Shown here: one piece after another, positions 52,592 to 62,250 of the stretch
Layout: the number at the start of each line of letters is the position of its first letter
Position numbering within the stretch: position 1 is the first letter of the stretch
NCBI GenBank assembly: GCA_028818855.1
Contig: JAPPMY010000149.1
Span: 1-64,000, forward strand
Direction: 5' to 3'
From: Rhodospirillales bacterium
Lineage (GTDB): Bacteria; Pseudomonadota; Alphaproteobacteria; UBA828
DNA: 64,000 bases
The notes under the pieces: model-generated
Database searches by the model: none
What the model was told of the DNA's origin: nothing
What the model saw: the letters and a program-made list of their open reading frames with translations, nothing else
Position numbers and translations under genes: made by a program

Positions 52592-53740
52592 CTACGCCGC
52601 CGGCTGGGAGTGCGAAACGCGGTTGCCCGGATGCCGTTCCAGGCGTCCCGCCAACTCAAGCTCCAGCAAAATGGTCGCCACCATCGCGGGAGTCAACCGG
52701 CTCTGCCGCACCAGCAGGTCCACCGGCATCGGGCTGGGGCCCAGCAGTTGGGCCACGGATTCGCGCGCGTCGGCCGGCGCCTCGTCCTCCTCCGACGGGG
52801 TGTACGCATCGTCCGACGGCCAGCGCTGCCGGGGTTCGCCCAGCACAGGGCGGCCCCCTTCGGCCAGCGCATCGAGCACGTCGTTCGCGTTCTCCACCAG
52901 CGTCGCCCCCTGCCGGATCAGGCGGTTGGGGCCGCTCGCGCGGGGGTCGAGCGGCGAGCCGGGGACCGCCATCACCTCGCGCCCCTGCTCCAGCGCGAGC
53001 CTGGCCGTGATCAGCGAGCCCGAGCGGGCCGCGCCTTCCACCACCACGACGCCGCGGGAGAGCCCTGCGATGATCCGGTTGCGGCGCGGGAAGTGCCGCC
53101 CCATGGGCACGGTGCCGAGCGGAGCCTCCGCGATCACCGCGCCCTCCGCCAACAGCCGCTCGTGGAGCGAGCTGTTCTCCTTGGGATAGACCACGTCGAC
53201 ACCGCCGCCCATGACCGCGACCGTGCCGGTCTCGATGGCACCGGCGTGGGCGCGGGCGTCGATCCCCCGCGCCAGGCCCGAGACCACGGTGAGCCCGGCC
53301 GCGCCGAGCTCCGCCGCCAGCCGCTCGGCGAAGTGAAGCCCGTTGGCCGACGCGTTGCGCGCCCCCACTAGGGCGACGGAATCGGTCGGCAGCAGGTCCG
53401 CGCGCCCCCGCACGGCGAGCACCGGCGGCGGGTCGGCGATGGCGGCAAGCGGCTCGGGGTATGCGGGCTCCACCATCGCGATCAGGCGCCCGCCGAGCGC
53501 GGCCAGGCCCGCGATTTCGCGCTCGGCCGCGGCGCGCGAGCAGACCTTGATCGGGCGCCGCCGCCCGCCGCGCCGCGCGAGCGCCGGCAGCGCGTCGAGC
53601 ACGGCGGCGGGCGCGCCGAAGCGGTCCAGCAGGGCGAGGAAGGTGACGGGGCCCACGTTCTCGCAGCGGGCGAGGCGCAGCCAGTCGAGACGTTCTGCGT
53701 CCGAGAGCGTGCGGCGCTCGTTCAACCCGGCGGCGTTCAT
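52592..53740 (-). CDS. dprA: DNA-processing protein DprA
   Basis: DprA binds incoming single-stranded DNA and loads RecA during natural transformation. The 382-residue protein from ATG 53740 has the Rossmann-like DNA_processg_A core: SVALVGARNASANGLHFAERLAAEL, VVSGLARGIDARAHAGAIE, GGGVDVVYPKENSSLHERL, and FPRRNRIIAGLSRGVVVVEG. A C-terminal winged helix follows (VDLLVRQSRLTPAMVATILLELELAGRL). Its ATG overlaps the plsY stop (ATGA). No other competence genes are in the window. Confidence 0.95.
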   Translation of the reverse strand: MNAAGLNERRTLSDAERLDWLRLARCENVGPVTFLALLDRFGAPAAVLDALPALARRGGRRRPIKVCSRAAAEREIAGLAALGGRLIAMVEPAYPEPLAAIADPPPVLAVRGRADLLPTDSVALVGARNASANGLHFAERLAAELGAAGLTVVSGLARGIDARAHAGAIETGTVAVMGGGVDVVYPKENSSLHERLLAEGAVIAEAPLGTVPMGRHFPRRNRIIAGLSRGVVVVEGAARSGSLITARLALEQGREVMAVPGSPLDPRASGPNRLIRQGATLVENANDVLDALAEGGRPVLGEPRQRWPSDDAYTPSEEDEAPADARESVAQLLGPSPMPVDLLVRQSRLTPAMVATILLELELAGRLERHPGNRVSHSQPAA

Positions 53741-54387
53741 CGGCCCGCCGGGGGGTCCGCCTCGGGCGCGGCCGGGGTGCTCCGGCCGATGCGGGGCTCG
53801 CGACCGCGCGCAAGCCGCACGATGTTCCCGGCATGGCGCAGCGTCACGATGACGGCGAGGAAGCCCGCGAGCCACGCGATCTGCGGCATGTCGAAGAGGA
53901 TCGCGAACCCCGGCGATGCGCAGATCGCGACGAGCGCCGCGAGGGACGAATAGCGGAAGAGCCCGGCGACGGCGAGCCAGAGCCCGCAGGCGATCAGCCC
54001 CACCGGCCACGCGATGGCGAGCAGGACGCCGAGCGTCGTCGCCACGCCCTTGCCGCCCCTGAACAGCAGCCAGACCGGCGCGACGTGGCCGACGACGACC
54101 GCACCGGCGGCGATCACCGCCATGTCGGGGCCGAAGCGCTGGGCGATGACCACGGCCACGGCCCCCTTGCCGCCGTCGAGCAGCAGGGTGAGCGCCGCCG
54201 CCGCCTTGTTGCCGGTGCGCAGCACGTTGGTGGCGCCGATATTGCCCGAGCCGATCCGCCGCAGATCGCCGAGCCGGAAGACGCGCGCGACGATCAGGCC
54301 CATGGGCAGCGCGCCGATCAGGTAAGCGATGACCCCGCCCGCGTAGAACGGCCAGGTGAACGCAAAGTTTCCGAGCGGATCGGGCAC
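53737..54387 (-). CDS. plsY: Glycerol-3-phosphate acyltransferase PlsY
   Basis: PlsY transfers the acyl group of acyl-phosphate to glycerol-3-phosphate, the first step of membrane phospholipid synthesis. The 216-residue integral membrane protein has IAYLIGALPMGLIVAR, the conserved RRIGSGNIGATNVLRTGNK, LDGGKGAVAV and FRGGKGVATTLGVL. These are its phosphate- and glycerol-binding loops. It overlaps dprA by 4 nt and lies 15 bp after the alcohol dehydrogenase gene. Confidence 0.95.
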   Translation of the reverse strand: MPDPLGNFAFTWPFYAGGVIAYLIGALPMGLIVARVFRLGDLRRIGSGNIGATNVLRTGNKAAAALTLLLDGGKGAVAVVIAQRFGPDMAVIAAGAVVVGHVAPVWLLFRGGKGVATTLGVLLAIAWPVGLIACGLWLAVAGLFRYSSLAALVAICASPGFAILFDMPQIAWLAGFLAVIVTLRHAGNIVRLARGREPRIGRSTPAAPEADPPAGR

Positions 54388-54402
54388 CGCCGCCGGCCCC
54401 GC

Positions 54403-55434
54403 TCAGGGCCGCATGATCATGCGGCCGAAGAAGTTGCGGCTCTCCATCAGCTCGTGTGCCGCCGATGCCTCGCTGAGAGCGAAGGTCCGGTGAATCACCG
54501 GCTTGAGGTGGCCCTCGGCCATCAGGCGGAGCACCTGCTCGACATGGGTCTTGGTGGATCGCCCGCAGCCGTGCACCGCGATGTGCTTGCGGAAGAACTC
54601 GATGAAGTCGATCTCCACCCGCTCGCCGCCGTGCGCACCGATGGTGGCGAGCCGGGCTCCCGGCGCGAGCGCGTCGATGGCGCCCACCAGGATCGCGCCG
54701 CCGGTCATCTCCAGCGCGGCATCGACGCCACGGCCGTCGGTAAGCCGCCGGGCCGCGTCGCCCAGATCCTCGCGGGTGTAGTCGATGGCCGCGTCGGCGC
54801 CGAGGGCGAGGGCCTTCTCCAGCTTCTCCGCGGAGCCCGCAGCCGCGATCACCCGGGCGCCGGCGAGCTTCGCGATCTGCACCGCGGCCGAGCCCACACC
54901 GCCGCCCGCCGCCGTGATCAGCACCGTCTCACCGGTGCGCAGGACGATCTCCTCGATCAGCGCCTCCCAGGCCGTCGCGAAGGGAATCTGGCCCGCCACG
55001 GCATCCTCATAGGAGAGCGAGTCCGGAATGCGCACCACGTGGTCGGGGCGCACCTTCACGTATTCGGCGTAGCCACCCCAGTGAGTGACGCCCAGCACGC
55101 CGGCGTGCATGCAGAGGTTCTCCCGGCCGTCGCGGCAGTCGCCGCAGGCGCCGCAGCTCAGCATGAAGTGGGGCGCGACCCGGTCGCCCTCGCCGAACCC
55201 CGTCACGCCCGCGCCGACGTCGGCGACGGCGCCCGCCGCATCGACCCCCATGACGTGCGGCATCGGGCTCTCCACGCCGAAAAGGCCCTTGCGCAGGTCC
55301 GTATCGCAGTGGTTCACGCCGGAGGCATGAACCTCGACGAGCAGCTCGCCGGGGCCGGCCGCAGGCGTCTGCACGTCCTCGTAGACGATGGTGTCGAACG
55401 CCTCGCCGTAGCCGTGGATCACTGCAGCCTTCAT
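54403..55434 (-). CDS. Zinc-type medium-chain alcohol dehydrogenase/quinone oxidoreductase
   Basis: This 343-residue MDR-family oxidoreductase starts at ATG 55434 ([20 protein letters not shown]). The catalytic-zinc cysteine/His region is [13 protein letters not shown], with [12 protein letters not shown]. The structural-zinc cysteines lie in [15 protein letters not shown], and the NAD(P) glycine motif is [20 protein letters not shown]. Its start overlaps the stop of the upstream deacetylase-like gene (ATGA). The arsC-deacetylase-dehydrogenase run is probably one operon. The substrate is unknown. Confidence 0.92.
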   Translation of the reverse strand: MKAAVIHGYGEAFDTIVYEDVQTPAAGPGELLVEVHASGVNHCDTDLRKGLFGVESPMPHVMGVDAAGAVADVGAGVTGFGEGDRVAPHFMLSCGACGDCRDGRENLCMHAGVLGVTHWGGYAEYVKVRPDHVVRIPDSLSYEDAVAGQIPFATAWEALIEEIVLRTGETVLITAAGGGVGSAAVQIAKLAGARVIAAAGSAEKLEKALALGADAAIDYTREDLGDAARRLTDGRGVDAALEMTGGAILVGAIDALAPGARLATIGAHGGERVEIDFIEFFRKHIAVHGCGRSTKTHVEQVLRLMAEGHLKPVIHRTFALSEASAAHELMESRNFFGRMIMRP

Positions 55435-56387
55435 CGCCTTCCTCCCGCAACCCGGACCGCCACCCGCCCGGCCTCGGCAGCCGCCACCGCCGCCGCGGCG
55501 CGATGCACGCTCGTATGCCGGCGCGCCAAGCGGTCCAGATCGTCGGCGTAGCCGCCGCCCACGACGCAAGCACACGCCACGCCTGCCGCGCGGCAGGTCT
55601 CGATCACGTAGCGGTCGCGCCGGGCAAGCCCCTCGTCGCCGAGGGCGAGCCGGCCGAGCTTGTCCTCGGCGTGGGGGTCGACGCCGGCATTGTAGAACAC
55701 GATGTCCGGCCGGTGACGGGCAACGAGTCCCGGCAGGTGGGTCGCCAGCACGGAGTGATAGACCGCATCGCCGGTGCCAGGGGGCACGCCGATGTCCAGA
55801 TCGCTCGTCTCCTTGGCCGGCGGGTAGTTGGCCTCGCAGTGGAGCGAGAAGGTGAAGGTCTCCGGCTCGCCACGGAAGATCGCGGCCGTGCCGTCGCCCT
55901 GGTGGACGTCGAGATCGACAACCAGGGCCCGCTCGATCAGCCCCTCTCGGCGCAGCACGCGGATCGCGACGGCGACATCGTTGAAGAGACAGAAGCCCGC
56001 GCCGTGATCGGCGAAGGCGTGGTGGCTGCCACCCGCCGTGTTGCAGGCGAGCCCGTGCTCCAGCGCGAGGCGGCCGGTGAGCACGGTCCCGCCGACGGCG
56101 GCGCAGCCGCGGCGCACGAGCGCGCCGGAGAGCGGCAGGCCCAAGCGCCGCACCGCCCGGCGGTCGAGCGCGAGCGCCATCACCGCGTCCACGTACGCCT
56201 CGTGGTGGGCCAGCGTCAGCCACGCGCGGGACGCTGGCACAGGCCGAGCGAGGTCTGCCGGTGAAATTACGCCGTCCTCCAGCAGCACATCCTTGATCCG
56301 GCCGAACTTCCCGATCGGGAAGCGGTGGCCGGGCGGGAGCGGGACGGTGTAGTCCGGGTGGAAGACGACCGGCAGGGCCACGGGCAC
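55431..56387 (-). CDS. Histone deacetylase family protein (class II-like, bacterial)
   Basis: This 318-residue arginase/deacetylase-fold hydrolase has the opening [27 protein letters not shown] and the catalytic [23 protein letters not shown]. Metal-binding [11 protein letters not shown] and [13 protein letters not shown] follow. Bacterial members deacetylate acetyl-lysine proteins or acetylated polyamines. Start is GTG at 56387, immediately after the arsC-like stop, and it overlaps the following dehydrogenase. The natural substrate is not known. Confidence 0.93.
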   Translation of the reverse strand: MPVALPVVFHPDYTVPLPPGHRFPIGKFGRIKDVLLEDGVISPADLARPVPASRAWLTLAHHEAYVDAVMALALDRRAVRRLGLPLSGALVRRGCAAVGGTVLTGRLALEHGLACNTAGGSHHAFADHGAGFCLFNDVAVAIRVLRREGLIERALVVDLDVHQGDGTAAIFRGEPETFTFSLHCEANYPPAKETSDLDIGVPPGTGDAVYHSVLATHLPGLVARHRPDIVFYNAGVDPHAEDKLGRLALGDEGLARRDRYVIETCRAAGVACACVVGGGYADDLDRLARRHTSVHRAAAAVAAAEAGRVAVRVAGGRR

Positions 56388-56735
56388 CTAGAGGACCGAG
56401 AGCACGTTCTCGGGCGGGCGGCCGAGGGCCGCGCGGCTGCCGTTCACCACGATCGGCCGCTCGATCACGATGGGATTGGCGGCCATGAGGTCGATCAGCG
56501 CGTTGCGCGACAGGCTCTCGTCGCCCATGCCGGCCTCGCGGTAGGCGGCCTCCTTCGCGCGCATGACCGCGCGCGGCTCCAGGCCGAGCTTGGCGAGCAC
56601 CACGTCGATCTCGTCGGCAGAGGGCGGTGTCTTCAGATATTCCACGATCTCCGGCTCGATGCCGCGCTCCCGCAACAATTGCAATGCTTGACGGGACTTG
56701 GAGCAGCGCGGGTTGTGGTAAATAGTCACCGCCAT
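56388..56735 (-). CDS. ArsC-family (glutaredoxin-type) arsenate reductase-like protein
   Basis: This 115-residue thioredoxin-fold protein has nucleophile Cys11 in IYHNPRCSKSRQALQ, EYLKTPPS and the arginine/proline signature NPIVIERPIVVNG. Both match glutaredoxin-coupled ArsC. No arsenic transporter or arsR is nearby, so it may be a YfgD-like housekeeping relative. The start ATG (56735) shares the palindrome CATG with the divergent MscS start. It heads the minus-strand directon running to 45517. Confidence 0.9.
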   Translation of the reverse strand: MAVTIYHNPRCSKSRQALQLLRERGIEPEIVEYLKTPPSADEIDVVLAKLGLEPRAVMRAKEAAYREAGMGDESLSRNALIDLMAANPIVIERPIVVNGSRAALGRPPENVLSVL

Positions 56736-59175
56736 GTCGTCCCTCCCGGTGCATCGCATGGCGGCGGCACTCTGGCACGCGTTTCGGCCGGGTGTCCAGA
56801 GGCCGCGCCTTGGCCCCTCGTGCGCGCGCTTCGCGAGGGTGGCGGCGCTGTTCCTGACGGCGCTCTGGCTCGCCGCGAGCGTGCCGGCGCTCGCGCAGGA
56901 GAGCGCGCCCGGCTCGGGCGCGGCCGACGCCCAGGCCCTCGAAAACCTGGTCGAGACCCTCGAATCGCCGGAGAACCGCGAGCGCTTCCTCGCCGACCTG
57001 AAGGCCGCGCTCGAGGCCCGGCAGGCGCAGGAGGAGAGCGAGGACGCCGAGGGCGCGTCCGCCATGCGCGCAATCTCCGACGGGGTCGCCGTGCTCGGCA
57101 GGCACATCGTCGAGCTCGCGCGCGAGATCGCCGGGATCCCGGATGCCATCGCCTGGCTCATCGAGCACTGGGGCGAGCCCGACGAGCGCGACGCCTGGCT
57201 GATCGCCTTCGGCAAGCTGGTCGCGGTCATCGCCGCAGGCATCGCGGGCGGGCTGATCGCCTTCTACGCGCTCACCAGGCTCAGGCGCCGGGTGGAGCGG
57301 CGGGAGGCCCCCTCTCCCTGGCTGCGGCCTCCACTGCTGCTCTACCACGCCGTGCTAAGGGCCGCGCCCAACCTCATCGCCGCCGGCGTCGCCTACGGCG
57401 TTCTCACCGTCATCTCGCCGGCCGAGGCCGCGCGGGTGATCGCGCTTGCGATCATCAACGCCCACCTGATCGTGAGCGTGGTCAAGGCAGCCGGCACGCT
57501 GGTGCTGGCGCCTTATGCCCCCCAGCTTCGCCTGGCGCCGATCACCGACGAGAACGCCGCCTATTGCTCGGTCTGGTGGCGCCGCCTGGTGAACATCGGC
57601 GCCTACGGCTACGTCTTCTGCCAGGCGGCCCTGCTGCTCGGCCTGCCGGAGAGCGGCTTCGAGGCACTGATCCGCCTGCTCGGCATCCTCTTGGTCGGCC
57701 TCCTCATCACCTTCATCCTGCAGAACCGCATAGCGTTCGCGCGCTGGCTGCACGAGACCGGGCAGGCGAGCGGCACACGGGCGCACCTGCGGGTCTTCGC
57801 CTTCCTAGGCAAGCTCGCGGACTTCTGGCACATCCCGGCGATCCTCTACGTCGTCGCCGGCGGCCTGCTGGCGGCGGCGGAGGGCCTGGACGGCTTCCTC
57901 TTCCTGATCAAGGGGAGCGCGGCCACGATCGCCATCGCCTGGGCCACGGGCTTCGGCTTCGCAGGGGTCAGGCGCGCGTTCGAGCGGGGCTTCCGCGTCC
58001 GGGCCGAGCTGCACGAGCGCTATCCGGGGCTTCAGGCGCGGGTCAACCGCTACCTGCCGGTCGCGCGCCGGGCGGCGCAGGCGGTGATCCTGCTGCTGGG
58101 GATCTGCCTGATCCTCGAAGCCTGGAACGCCGACATCTTCACCTGGCTCGCGAGCGAGACGGGCCGCGCCGTGATCGCGACGCTGGCCTCCATCGTCGCC
58201 ATCGCCCTCATCGCCACGATCGTGCTGGAGGTGGCGTCCACCCTCGTCGATCGCTACCTCACCCAGGCTGACGAGGCGGGCGAGCTGTTGGAGCGCAGCC
58301 AGCGCGCGCGGACGCTCCTGCCGCTCGCGCGCAATGCGCTCCGCGTCGTCGTCGGCATCATCGCGGCGCTGATGATCCTCTCCGAGATCGGCATCGACAT
58401 CGCGCCCGTGCTGGCGGGCGTCGGCGTCGCCGGCCTCGCCATCGGCTTCGGCGCACAGACCCTGGTGAAGGACATCATCACCGGGCTCTTCATCCTGCTG
58501 GAGGACAGCGTCGCCGTCGGCGACGTGGTGACCGCCGGCGGCCATACCGGCACGGTCGAGGCGATCACCATCCGCACGATCCGGATGCGGGACCTGCAGG
58601 GCCAGGTGCACACCGTTCCCTACAGCTCCGTCGACACGATCTCCAACATGACCAAGGAGTTCTCCTACTACCTCATCGACATGGGCGTGGCCTACCGCGA
58701 GGACTACGACGAGGTGGTGGCCGTCATGCGCGAGGTCGGCGCGGCGCTGCAACAGGACCCGGAATACGGCCCCAACATGCTGGAGCCGCTGGAGATCATG
58801 GGCCTCAACAGCTTCGGCGATTCGGCCGTCATCGTCCGCGCCCGCCTCAAGACCAAGCCGCTCACGCAGTGGGCGACCGGGCGAGAGTACAACCGCAGGT
58901 TGAAAGCCGCCTTCGACGACCGCGGCATCGAGATTCCCTTCCCCCACACGCAGATCTACTTCGGCGAGGACAAGCAGGGCCGCGTGCCCGCCGCCCGTGT
59001 GGTCATCGAGGACGCGCGGGCGGACGCGGACACCCCGGCTTCGCCGCCCGTCTCACCCGGCGCAGGCCAGGAGCGCGAGCAGCGAGCGCGGCAGCCCGCC
59101 CGCACGCCCCGCGAGCGGACTGCCGACGGGCCGGAAGACGCGGGCAGCAGCTCGGGCGACGACGCGCCGGGTTAG
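56734..59175 (+). CDS. MscS family mechanosensitive channel (YbiO-like, large)
   Basis: This 813-residue mechanosensitive channel has an N-terminal signal-like segment (ARVAALFLTALWLAASVPALAQ), a periplasmic helical region (residues about 60-130) and multiple membrane helices. The MscS pore and beta domains follow: VGVAGLAIGFGAQTLVKDIITGLFILLEDSVAVGD and VEAITIRTIRMRDLQGQVHTVPYSSV. The cytoplasmic alpha/beta domain ends with IPFPHTQIYFG, and a long hydrophilic tail follows. The size matches the YbiO class more than small MscS. Start is ATG 56734, or 56758 as an alternative. It protects against osmotic downshock. Confidence 0.93.
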   Translation: MSSLPVHRMAAALWHAFRPGVQRPRLGPSCARFARVAALFLTALWLAASVPALAQESAPGSGAADAQALENLVETLESPENRERFLADLKAALEARQAQEESEDAEGASAMRAISDGVAVLGRHIVELAREIAGIPDAIAWLIEHWGEPDERDAWLIAFGKLVAVIAAGIAGGLIAFYALTRLRRRVERREAPSPWLRPPLLLYHAVLRAAPNLIAAGVAYGVLTVISPAEAARVIALAIINAHLIVSVVKAAGTLVLAPYAPQLRLAPITDENAAYCSVWWRRLVNIGAYGYVFCQAALLLGLPESGFEALIRLLGILLVGLLITFILQNRIAFARWLHETGQASGTRAHLRVFAFLGKLADFWHIPAILYVVAGGLLAAAEGLDGFLFLIKGSAATIAIAWATGFGFAGVRRAFERGFRVRAELHERYPGLQARVNRYLPVARRAAQAVILLLGICLILEAWNADIFTWLASETGRAVIATLASIVAIALIATIVLEVASTLVDRYLTQADEAGELLERSQRARTLLPLARNALRVVVGIIAALMILSEIGIDIAPVLAGVGVAGLAIGFGAQTLVKDIITGLFILLEDSVAVGDVVTAGGHTGTVEAITIRTIRMRDLQGQVHTVPYSSVDTISNMTKEFSYYLIDMGVAYREDYDEVVAVMREVGAALQQDPEYGPNMLEPLEIMGLNSFGDSAVIVRARLKTKPLTQWATGREYNRRLKAAFDDRGIEIPFPHTQIYFGEDKQGRVPAARVVIEDARADADTPASPPVSPGAGQEREQRARQPARTPRERTADGPEDAGSSSGDDAPG

Positions 59176-59252
59176 GCTCCCGCCCTTCAGGCTGGGGCTC
59201 CGCACAACTATTCAACAGTTCAAACAGGGTCGTGATGTGCCCTCCGGGTGCG

Positions 59253-59281
59253 TTGACTTGAGCGGGCCTCAGCCCCATCGT
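59253..59281 (+). promoter_or_regulatory. Candidate promoter upstream of the TPP enzyme gene
   Basis: GCGTTGACTTG contains a near-consensus -35 (TTGACT, 59253-59258), 17 bp before a poor -10 (CATCGT, 59276-59281). A matching GCGTTGACTTG is found upstream of argD. The ATG at 59329 has GGAAGGAAG as ribosome site. Confidence 0.3.
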
Positions 59282-59328
59282 GCGCCGCGCACTTAGGCGG
59301 GCGAGACCGCGCCCTGGAAGGAAGCTCC

Positions 59329-60996
59329 ATGAAAGCGTCCGATCTTCTGGTCAAGTGCCTCGAAACCGAGGGCGTGACCCACATCTTCGGCATTCCCGGC
59401 GAGGAGAACGCCGACGTGATGATGTCGCTGATGGAGAGCGACATCGACTTCGTCCTCTGCCGCCACGAGCAGGCAGCCGCCTTCATGGCCGACGTCTACG
59501 GCCGGCTCACGGGCAAGGCCGGCGTCTGCCTCGGCACACTGGGCCCGGGCGCCACCAACCTCGTGACCGGCGTCGCCGACGCCAACATGGACCGCGCGCC
59601 GCTGGTCTGCCTCATCGGCCAGGCCGGCACCCAGCGCCTCCACAAGGAGAGCCACCAGAACATGGACTCGGTCTCCATGTTCCGCCCCATCACCAAGTGG
59701 GCGCAAACCGTGCACCAGCCCGACAACATCCCCGAGATCGTGCGCAAGGCCTTCAAGGTGGCCGAGGCCGAGAAGCCGGGCGCGGTGCTGATCGAGCTGC
59801 CGGAGGACATCGCCGAGCACGAGGCCACGGGCACGCCCATCGCGCCCGTCAAGACCCGCCGTCCCGGCGCCGACTACAAGGCGATCGCCCGCGCCGTGGA
59901 TGCGATCGTGAGCGCGAAGAATCCGTTGATCCTCGCCGGCAACGGCGCCATCCGCAAGCGCGCCTCGACCCAGCTCCGCCGCCTCGCCCAGCTTACCGGC
60001 ATCGGCGTCGTCAACACCTTCATGGGCAAGGGCGCCGTGCCGAGGAGCGACGAGCACTGCCTCTACACCGTGGGCCTCCAGGGCAAGGACCACATCATCG
60101 CCGCGCTCCGCGAGGCCGACGTGATCGTCTCCGTGGGCTACGACCTTGTGGAGTACTCGCCGGCCTTCTGGAACCGCGGGGTGGAGAAGACCATCGTCCA
60201 CGTCGACTTCTGGCCGGCCGAGGTGGACGGCGACTACGACGTGGCGGTCGACGTCCAGGGCGACATCGCCGATGCGCTCTGGCAGATCAACGAGGAGATC
60301 GAACGGAGGAGCACCCAAGGCGGTGCCAGCCTGCCGCTCTTCGATATCGGCGAACGCCAGGCGCTCCGCCACACCATCCACGACGATCTCACCGCCGAGC
60401 GCGGCAGCAGCCACTTCCCCATGCGCCCGCAGAAGGTGCTCCACGACGTGCGCGCGTTCATGGGGCCGGGGGACGTCCTACTCTCCGACGTCGGCGCCCA
60501 CAAGATGTGGATTGCCCGCTACTACCAGTGCGACGAGCCGAACACCTGCCTCATCTCCAACGGCTTCTGCACCATGGGCTTCGCCTTCCCCGGCTCGCTC
60601 GGCGCCAAGATCGCCATGCCAGACCGCCGCGTCCTCTCGATCAACGGCGACGCCGGGTTCTTCATGAACGCGCAGGACATGGAGACCGCCGTCAGGCGCA
60701 AGCTCAACGTCGTCGCCATGATCTGGATGGACGGCGCCTACGGCCTCATCGAGTGGAAGCAGCGGAACGCCTTCGACGGCCGCCACTTCGACCTCTCGTT
60801 CACCAACCCGGACCTGGCGCTCTGGGCGCAATCCTACGGCGCCTGGGGGCGGACCATCGAGAAGGCGAGCGATCTCACGCCCACGCTGGAGGAGGCCTTC
60901 GCGCAACCGGGGCCTGCGGCGATCGGCGTGCCCATCGACTACGGCGAAAACATGAAGCTCTCGGCCCGCCTCGGCAAGATCGAATACCCGATCTGA
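59329..60996 (+). CDS. Acetolactate synthase large-subunit-like TPP enzyme
   Basis: This 555-residue thiamine-diphosphate enzyme has Glu47 (LCRHEQAAAFMADVYGRLTG) to activate the cofactor, GPGATNLVTGVADANMDRAPLV, and a TPP/Mg site at NGDAGFFMNAQDMETAVRR (Asp441). The closing WMDGAYGLIEWKQ is the usual second half. The sequence family is catabolic acetolactate synthase/pyruvate-oxidase-like rather than anabolic IlvB: no small-subunit gene and no quinone-binding tail are seen. It lies upstream of argD-argF, but a separate promoter and an 84-bp gap separate them. Its true substrate is uncertain. Confidence 0.88.
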   Translation: MKASDLLVKCLETEGVTHIFGIPGEENADVMMSLMESDIDFVLCRHEQAAAFMADVYGRLTGKAGVCLGTLGPGATNLVTGVADANMDRAPLVCLIGQAGTQRLHKESHQNMDSVSMFRPITKWAQTVHQPDNIPEIVRKAFKVAEAEKPGAVLIELPEDIAEHEATGTPIAPVKTRRPGADYKAIARAVDAIVSAKNPLILAGNGAIRKRASTQLRRLAQLTGIGVVNTFMGKGAVPRSDEHCLYTVGLQGKDHIIAALREADVIVSVGYDLVEYSPAFWNRGVEKTIVHVDFWPAEVDGDYDVAVDVQGDIADALWQINEEIERRSTQGGASLPLFDIGERQALRHTIHDDLTAERGSSHFPMRPQKVLHDVRAFMGPGDVLLSDVGAHKMWIARYYQCDEPNTCLISNGFCTMGFAFPGSLGAKIAMPDRRVLSINGDAGFFMNAQDMETAVRRKLNVVAMIWMDGAYGLIEWKQRNAFDGRHFDLSFTNPDLALWAQSYGAWGRTIEKASDLTPTLEEAFAQPGPAAIGVPIDYGENMKLSARLGKIEYPI

Positions 60997-61020
60997 TCGC
61001 GCGCCGAGCGCGCACTCGCG

Positions 61021-61049
61021 TTGACTTGGGGGGCCGGCGAACGGATAGT
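61021..61049 (+). promoter_or_regulatory. Candidate sigma70 promoter of argD-argF
   Basis: TTGACT (61021-61026), a 17-bp spacer and GATAGT (61044-61049) lie 31 bp before the GTG start at 61081. The ribosome site AAGGAGG at 61067-61073 lies between them. Spacing is ideal and both hexamers are close to consensus. Confidence 0.55.
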
Positions 61050-61080
61050 GCGCGCTTCCCAAATCCAAGGAGGCGCTGCC

Positions 61081-62250
61081 GTGTCCACCTCATTGATGGC
61101 CAACTATGGCCGCTTCGACCTGACCTTCGAGCGGGGCGAGGGCTCCTACCTCTACACGGCCGACGGCGAGCGCTACCTGGATTTCGGCTGCGGCATCGGC
61201 GTGACCAGCCTGGGGCACGCGCATCCGCACGTGGTCGCCGCGCTGGAAGGACAGGCCAAGCAGCTCTGGCACGTCTCGAACCTCTACCATATCCCGCCGC
61301 AGGCCCGCCTCGCCGAGCAGCTGACCGCGGCATCGTTTGCCGACCGCGTCCTCTTCTGCAATTCCGGCGCGGAGGCCGTGGAGGCCTCGCTCAAGCTCGC
61401 GCGCATCTACCAGACGAGCCGTGGCGCGGCCGGGCGTTACCGCGTGATCACCTTCCGCAACGCCTTCCACGGGCGGACGCTGGCGACCATCGCCGCAGGC
61501 GGCCAGGCCAAGCACCTCAAGGGTTTCGAGCCCGCCGTCGATGCCTTCGACCAGGTGGAGCTCGGCGATCTGGATGCGACCCGGGCCGCCATCGGCGACG
61601 AGACGGCGGCCATCATGGTCGAGCCGGTGCAGGGCGAGGGCGGCGTCTATCCGGCGAGCAACGCGTTCCTGCAGGGCCTGCGCGCGCTCTGTGACGAAGC
61701 CGGCCTCGTGCTCATCTTCGACGAGGTCCAGTGCGGCGTCGGGCGCACCGGCCGGCTTTTCGCCCACGAATGGGCGGACGTGGCGCCGGACGTCATGGCC
61801 GTCGCCAAGGCGCTGGGGAACGGCTTCCCCATCGGCGCCTGCCTCGCGCGGGAGGACGTCGCGGCCGCGATGGTCCCCGGCAGCCACGGCACCACGTTCG
61901 GCGGCAACCCGCTGGCGTGCGCGGTCGGCAACGCCGTGCTCGACGTAGTGCTGGGCGATGGCTTCCTCGACACGGTTCAGACGAACGGGGCGCTGCTCAG
62001 CGAGCGGCTGACCGCGCTCGCCGGCAACAAGAGCGTCTACACCGGCGTGCGCGGCCGCGGCCTGATGCTGGCGCTCGAGTGCGTGATCCCCAACATGGAG
62101 CTTCTCGGCGCGCTCCGCGAGAACAAGATGCTGGCGCTGCCGGCTGACGGCAACGTGCTGCGGATGCTGCCTCCGCTGACCATCGGCGAAGCAGAGATCG
62201 ACGAGGCCTGCGGTGCGCTGGAGCGGGCTCTGGGCCAGGTGGCTACGTGA
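61081..62250 (+). CDS. argD: Acetylornithine aminotransferase
   Basis: ArgD is a PLP-dependent class III aminotransferase that converts N-acetylglutamate semialdehyde to N-acetylornithine (and can serve lysine synthesis). The GTG start at 61081 follows AAGGAGG by 7 nt and gives 389 residues; the track start 20 codons upstream lacks these features. Key sites are CNSGAEAVEASLKLAR, FHGRTLA, LIFDEVQCGVGRTG (cofactor Asp) and catalytic Lys243 in VAKALGNGFPIGA. Its stop overlaps the argF start (GTGA), so arginine genes are coupled. Confidence 0.94.
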   Translation: MSTSLMANYGRFDLTFERGEGSYLYTADGERYLDFGCGIGVTSLGHAHPHVVAALEGQAKQLWHVSNLYHIPPQARLAEQLTAASFADRVLFCNSGAEAVEASLKLARIYQTSRGAAGRYRVITFRNAFHGRTLATIAAGGQAKHLKGFEPAVDAFDQVELGDLDATRAAIGDETAAIMVEPVQGEGGVYPASNAFLQGLRALCDEAGLVLIFDEVQCGVGRTGRLFAHEWADVAPDVMAVAKALGNGFPIGACLAREDVAAAMVPGSHGTTFGGNPLACAVGNAVLDVVLGDGFLDTVQTNGALLSERLTALAGNKSVYTGVRGRGLMLALECVIPNMELLGALRENKMLALPADGNVLRMLPPLTIGEAEIDEACGALERALGQVAT

